From positions 139,125,725 through 139,189,724 of the forward strand of contig CM037588.1 of assembly GCA_021018995.1 (NCBI GenBank): a stretch of DNA of 64,000 nt, written 5' to 3'. Position numbers and translations under genes: made by a program. This DNA is from Chloranthus sessilifolius (taxonomy: Eukaryota; Streptophyta; Magnoliopsida; Chloranthales; Chloranthaceae). How positions within the stretch are numbered: position 1 is the stretch's first letter; each line of letters opens with the position of its first letter. The notes beneath the pieces were generated by a model that was not told the origin of the DNA, made no database searches, and saw only the letters and a program-made list of their open reading frames with translations. Below are positions 59,289 through 64,000 of the stretch, in pieces.

Positions 59289-59396
59289 ATTTCTAAAGTG
59301 GGTAGATTTCGGTGTGGAGCATTAGCACTACACACTGTGTGGCACATCATCTAATATTGTTAAATGAAGTTAAAAAATCTGAGTTATTACACTCCA

Positions 59397-59834
59397 CGAC
59401 GTGAAAATCGTGAACAAGTTCAATGGGACACTGTCTATCTCATCTACTTGATGGAATCAGGTCGACCTCTATGTCCTGCTTTAATCATTTATAATTCTAT
59501 CGTTAGTCGTATGCACGATCAATCTAGAAATCACAGTCTACCCTCCCCAATCATCATTTATCGCATTTTATCCTTTCAACACAACTGGCCTAATCAAATG
59601 GCAGTCGACCATCCTCAAGTGGGTACAACTTCTTCTATCAACAAACACCCTCATGTTCTCCGAATTGACACCTCATCTGAAGAAGTTGGTGATGAAGACG
59701 AGACTAATGATGTAGCACAACCACAGGTTATTTTACAAAACTACACTTGTTCTACTCGTTCACTGTTTCAAGCATTTTTCAAATTATACAGATTCAAGAG
59801 TTTTTCAAATTTTTATAAGGGGCATCGTGTTTAG
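59397..59834 (+). pseudogene. Plant-transposon-type ORF, right part
   Basis: Right after the CTCCA duplication the plus strand encodes VQWDTVYLIYLMESGRPL, LIIYNSIVSRMHDQ, RILSFQHNWPNQ, and an acidic DTSSEEVGDEDETND stretch, a composition and order known from PF20167-like plant transposon proteins. It belongs with the coding signal at 47383-47984 on the other side of the inserted element. Broken, with a few breaks. Confidence 0.55.
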
Positions 59835-59971
59835 GAGGAGTCTTTATGTTGATTTTTTATCCACATTACATATAGACTTGGTGTATAGGACTTAGAAAGA
59901 GCGATGTCATTGTTTCCAAACTTCATGAGTCCATGTAAAGATTTTGTCAAGATTGTGACGAAGGGGGAGTT
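59835..59971 (+). other. 3' internal end and polypurine tract of a probable copia element
   Basis: GACGAAGGGGGAGTT at about 59957-59971 directly precedes an LTR-like TGTTAGCATA. This tract is typical of Ty1/copia elements, including Sireviruses. The element's pol is not in the window on this side. Confidence 0.6.
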
Positions 59972-60850
59972 TGTTAGCATATATTTGTCTCAATCATGGC
60001 TAAAATCTAGTTATACTCCCATTAGTCTATGCAACTGTCAATTATATAGCTCAACTGATCCTCCAAGGAGACAACTTGCTTCAGGCCACTTCTCAGAAGA
60101 ACTCTGCAAAGAAAATAGCAAGAACCACCTGAACTGACATCACATGCCGACCTGTTAATGTCGGCCAAATATTATGGACGGACGGCAGAATAGTTGTCCG
60201 CGATCTGCGGATGACCATAATGATTACGGTCAAATATTGTGGGCAGATGCCAGCACAGCCATCCGCGATTTGCAGACGTCCGCCCACATAGACGGTTGTG
60301 AAGGTCGGCTTTGCTTGGATTATATAAACACATCCGAGTGTGTTGTATTGGTAGTTTTTTGGGAAACCAAATTACTTACACTTATAATCCAAAATAGAGT
60401 TATAACCCTAACTCCTTGAGTTACTTCTTATATATCATCACCCTTTGTGTAAACTCAAGGAGATCTTGCCCTCCATCATTAAGGATTAGAAGCTTGTGAG
60501 ACTCAAGCTTTGTGCTTGCTGGTGTGGCTCGAGTGGATCGACGTAGGACGTGTTGATTGGAGGTGATAACCATCTGCACTGTGAAAGGACGTTTTTGGGA
60601 CTCGAAAGTTATTGGTGAGCGGAGTGTTAGGAGCATTCACACATCACTATAAGCTTTATATTTTTCATAGTTGATTGTTTGCCTTAGACCTGAGATAAGT
60701 CTCGTAATTTTTTCCCTTATTGGATTTTCATGTTAAAATCCTTGTGCTGTGTGACTATGATCATATTGTCTACATTATTACTTCACTAGTTAAATTTTTG
60801 GTTACTCGAAATTCAGATAGCAGTGGAAATTTGGAGTTGGAAAGATAAAG
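59972..60850 (+). repeat. Copia-type LTR, right end uncertain
   Basis: It starts TGTTAGCATATATTTG. A TATA box (TTATATAAACA) is at about 60319-60329 and a U5-like part follows with GTGGCTCGAGTGGATCGACG. GC-richer words CGGACG, GTCCGCGATCTGCGGA and ATCCGCGATTTGCAGA at 60175-60290 form small inverted repeats upstream of the TATA box. The right end was not fixed. Confidence 0.55.
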
Positions 60851-60929
60851 TGAGGTGATGAATATCACTTTTTTTACGATGATATTTACCCCTTAAATAG
60901 GTATTCCTAAATTTGCAAAAAGGTTCAGT

Positions 60930-61418
60930 ATGTAATTCTAAATAAATAAGTATTCACCACAAAAGAGAAACACCTTGGGTAGGAACTTACACCATAGTTC
61001 CACAACCAACAAGCTATGAACTACACAACTAGCAATCAATCAAAGTAAACAACTAGATAAGAAAGTAAATAGCAAGTAGAGATACTTTCACGCAAGATTT
61101 ACGTGGTTTGGCTATGCCTACATCCACGGGGGTGATGAGAGAATCCACTATAAAGAACACCAACGACTTGCACAACCCGCAAGCTCGTTCCGAAGAATAG
61201 AAGCTTTGATTGCTATCCGCAAAGAAATCAACCTCTCTTTGTACAATCTCTCCAAGCTCACTCTTCCTATTAACCTTCTTCTTGGACTTACATTCTCTCA
61301 CTAGTTCTTCAACTCTTTTCACTCTACTCTACTTATGTTCAACCACACACATGTATTTATATGTTTTACCACATATAGTTAAGAGCACCAAAACATGTTA
61401 CTAAGTGTGTCATTCACA
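60930..61418 (-). repeat. 3' LTR (in sense) of the copia element, left end approximate
   Basis: The right edge GTGTCATTCACA is TGTGAATGACAC on the minus strand. A TATA box (CATATAAATAC, minus) is at 61353-61363. The left end is uncertain (60850-60935); TGTAATTC near 60932 is one candidate. Confidence 0.6.
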
Positions 61419-61431
61419 ATTCTCCACCTCG
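61419..61431 (-). other. Polypurine tract of the copia element
   Basis: The minus strand reads CGAGGTGGAGAAT, abutting the LTR. Confidence 0.85.
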
Positions 61432-61599
61432 TACATCATTTGATAGACCTCAAATTTTGGACGAACACAAGAAGAGGCTGCAAACACCTAGAAATATACC
61501 TCAACATAATTGAGCTATAGACCCAACCAAATGTACCATTCTGACCATGGCTGCCTACGTATCCTCAATCGGGATCAAGCCATCGTAGTTCCTACAATC

Positions 61600-64000
61600 A
61601 GGATGAAAACTCTACCTCACCCCAACACCACCCCGAAGGGCCATACCCTCATGGGTAATAAACACGGGTTGATATGAAGCAAGTCCAAGCAATGCTGAAA
61701 CTTGCTACTTGTCACCACCTTGGTTAACATGTCTGCTAGATTCTCATTTGTATGTACCTTCATGAGAGAAACATCACCTTCTTCTATAACATCGCGCACA
61801 AAATGATACCTGGCATCGATATGCTTGGTATGAGCATGATGAACCTGATTCTTAGCCAAGTGAATCGCACTTTGGCTATCACACCACAAGTCCACACAAT
61901 CCTACTTAATCCCCAAATCATCTAGAAGACCCCACAGCCACAATTCTTCCTTCATTCCCTCTATCATGGCCATGTACTCGGCCTCTATAGTAGAAAGTGT
62001 CAATGTAGCCTGCAACATTGATCGCCAACTAACTGAAGCACCATATATACTGAACACATAACCAGTAGTAGATCGTCGTCTGTTTAGATCACCTGCATAA
62101 TATGAGTCCGCAAACCCGCTAATCTGACATGTATCTCCACCAAATCACAAACCCGTATCAGTGGTACCTTTCAAGTACCTCAGGACCCACTTCACTGCCT
62201 CCAATGTGCCTTTCCTAGGTTTGCCATGAACCTACTGACCACCTATGAAATATCTGGACATATACACACCATGGCATACATTAAACTGCCGACTGCACTA
62301 GTATAAGGTACACGCTCCATGCGTGCCTTCTCTTCTACTGTAGTTGGATATTGTTTACCGAAGAGCCTAAAATGTGGAGCCAATGGAGTCACCACTGGTT
62401 TAGCTCCTTGCATCCCAAATCTCGCGATAACCCGCTCAATGTATCCTTTCTGGCTCAAGAACAATCGACGGTTCGACCTCTCTCTTCTAATCTTCATACC
62501 CAATATAAGCACAACAGTCATCCACATATAATAGAAGATAGATATAATCACCTCTACGAAGTTTTCAAATATAAACACAACAGTCATACTCACTTCTGGA
62601 GAACCCATGCTTTAGCATAAAGCAGTCAAATCGCTTGTACCACTGCCAAGGAGATTGCTTCAATCCATATAGTGATTTCCTCAAGCGACATATCTGACAT
62701 TCCTTATCCCCAACCTTGTAGCCGTCAGGTTTATGTATATAGATTTTCTCATCCAAGTCTCCGTGCAAGAAGGTTGTTTTTACATCGAGTTGTTCCAGCT
62801 CAAGATGACCATGAGCAACAATACTCAATAGCACCCGAATAAAAGTGTGCTTCACCACCGGAGAAAGGATCTCATTGTAGTCCACTCCCTCTCTTTGTGC
62901 AAACGTAGCCTCGCCGTGTACCTTGTACCACCGAGCTCGGAAGGATCCTCTTTCTTCTTGTACACCCACTTACAACCAATAGATTTCTTTCCTACGTGCA
63001 ATGGGACGACCTCCCATGTTTGGTTCTTTCGAAGAGGCTCCATCTCTTCTTCCATCGCAGCCAACCAACTCTTACTATTGTTGTCCTGAATAGCTTCCTT
63101 GAAGGTAACTGGCTCATCATCTCGATCGAGAGTTCGTACTCGACTAAATTCACCTGCCCATAGTGCCTCAAAGGCTTGTCCGACCCCAGCTTCTGAACTT
63201 GCTTGTATGCTCCCCTTGGCCTAGTGGAAGCCAAACTATCTAGTTCCTGTGCATTCTCTTAGTTAACCGCCTCATATTCAAGCTCATCATCACTCTCATC
63301 ATGAGTGTCTCCATGATCCTCCTCTTGAACACGACTAGAACTTAGTTGGTCTTTAGGTTCTATCTCAACTACTTAAGACTTTGAAGTCCCAATACCATCA
63401 TCACCAAGCACCGTAGCTTTCGAAGAAGCTACCATAGAGTTTTCATCAAAAATAGCATCCCTGCCAATTATGAACTTAAAATCCTCCACATACCAAAGAC
63501 GATAGCCTTTTACACCTACTGCAAACCCCAAGAATATTACCTTCTTGGCTCTCGCATCAAGTTTTCCCTCGTTGATGTGATAGTAGGTCGTACACCCAAA
63601 AATTCTGAGTCTCTCATAATCGGTATGCTCTCCTAACCATAACCTGTAAGGTACATCTCCATCTAACTTTGAATGAGGAGACCGGTTGATAATGTAGCAA
63701 GCTATAGCAACCGACTCTACCCACCATTCTCTGCCCAAACCAACATATGATCGCATACACATTGCTTTCTCCCTCAATGTATGGTTCATTCTCTCAGGGA
63801 CCCCATTCTGCTGTGGTGTTTTCCTAACTGTCCAGTGTCGAACAATACCTTCCTGATCACAAAACTCCTTGAAAATACCCTCTGTATACTCTGTACCATT
63901 ATCACATCACAGTATTTTCAATTTCTTATCTATTCTGTTCTCAACCATTGCCTTCCACGTCTTGAACGTGCCAAATACCTCATTCTTATGCTTCAAGAAA
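61600..64000 (-). pseudogene. pol: Copia pol: integrase, RT, RNase H
   Basis: From right to left on the minus strand: integrase core end (DNGTEYTEGIFKEFC, TPQQNGV) at about 63790-63910; its C-terminal part (WWVESVAIACYIINRSPH, LRIFGCTTYYHI, KVIFLGFA) at about 63450-63740; the RT start (GCKWVYKKKED) near 62955; LDVKTTFLHGDLDEKIY near 62750; RLRKSLYGLKQSP near 62670; and RNase H (DLWCDSQSAIHLAKN, HIDARYHFVRD, NLADMLTK) at about 61720-61895. Integrase before RT is the Ty1/copia order. Broken, with several breaks. Confidence 0.9.

Larger units (their letters stand above)
47985..59391 (-). mobile_element. Tekay-like Ty3 element, minus strand, carrying a solo LTR
   Basis: LTRs lie at 47985-50949 and 54091-59391 (the latter split by a solo LTR). 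The duplication CTCCA is at 47980-47984 and 59392-59396. On the minus strand the order is LTR, tRNA-Met primer site, part of RT, RNase H, integrase, chromodomain-like end, polypurine tract, LTR. No gag or protease was found. About 10 differences in the first 160 aligned bases of the LTRs make it older than the 17.4-kb element. Broken and incomplete. Confidence 0.9.
54091..59391 (-). repeat. 5' LTR (in sense) of the minus-strand Tekay-like element, split by a solo LTR
   Basis: It starts TGTCATGACCC and ends GTTATTACA on the + strand. Without the nested solo LTR it is about 2.85 kb and aligns along its length with 47985-50949. Confidence 0.88.
60930..64000 (-). mobile_element. Ty1/copia element, Tork-like, minus strand, 5' part outside window
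   Basis: The 3' LTR, polypurine tract and a pol remnant with RNase H, RT and integrase read on the minus strand and leave the right edge inside integrase. The motifs fit the Tork (Tnt1-like) lineage best. Broken, with several breaks. Confidence 0.85.

Noticed and set aside
59350-59400. Start of a new gene with MKLKNLSYYTP
   Set aside because: The first codons lie in the LTR and its junction. The coding signal proper begins only after the CTCCA duplication.
60400-60420. Telomere-like TAACCCTAACTCC
   Set aside because: Only about two imperfect units inside a probable LTR; not a telomeric repeat.

Overview
This window is repeat-rich DNA of a flowering plant, with no convincing host gene, rRNA or tRNA gene. 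The evidence is the set of plant-specific mobile-element lineages: a LINE with a DUF4283-type ORF1 and a C-terminal RNase H, Tekay-type Ty3 chromoviruses primed by initiator tRNA-Met, Tat/Athila-type elements primed by tRNA-Asp, a Tork-like Ty1/copia element, and a PIF/Harbinger-type non-autonomous element. Many differences between paired LTRs are C/T or G/A transitions, as expected of methylated plant repeats.

Layout. (1) 1-5448: decayed LINE, plus strand, entering from the left edge and ending in poly(A). (2) 5449-6429: AT-rich spacer with a long hairpin and an (AT)n tract. (3) 6430-32114: minus-strand Tat/Athila-type composite in the order partial leader/gag, LTR, internal region with gag, LTR. 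It holds (4) a 17.4-kb plus-strand Tekay-like element, 10298-27705, with a 5-bp target duplication AGAAA. That element in turn holds two solo LTRs of a sister family (10949-13113 minus, 19209-21369 plus), each with its own target duplication. (5) 33211-35586: another solo LTR. (6) 35700-42460: non-autonomous tRNA-Asp-primed element with 1.5-kb LTRs and an unrecognised ORF. (7) About 42.7-44.1 kb: an LTR-like block. (8) 45353-47306: PIF/Harbinger-type element with an inner long inverted repeat. (9) 47383-59834: a plant-transposon-type ORF interrupted by a minus-strand Tekay-like element (47985-59391, target duplication CTCCA), which carries a solo LTR (56839-59288, target duplication ATTTC). 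(10) 59835-about 60850: 3' end and LTR of a probable copia element. (11) About 60930-64000: Tork-like copia element, minus strand, leaving the right edge.

The most interesting signal is not a gene. Several LTR families here carry arrays of a short family-specific palindrome in LTRs or 3' untranslated regions. Three have the form CG-(6-bp palindrome)-CG: CGATTAATCG, CGCTCGAGCG and CGACCGGTCG. Sister Tekay-like families share LTR blocks but carry different palindromes. The 17.4-kb element has about 18 copies per LTR and about 27 more just upstream of a promoter-like segment and an accessory ORF placed between pol and the 3' LTR. By analogy with the VANC anti-silencing proteins of plant VANDAL transposons, which bind short family-specific motifs arrayed in their own elements, an element-specific recognition system is a reasonable hypothesis. 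It is inference only. A second palindrome class, different arms around a constant CCCAGGG centre, is shared by two of the Tekay-like families.

All coordinates were read by eye. Family assignments rest on recognised motifs, not database searches. The virus-like elements are treated as fossils.
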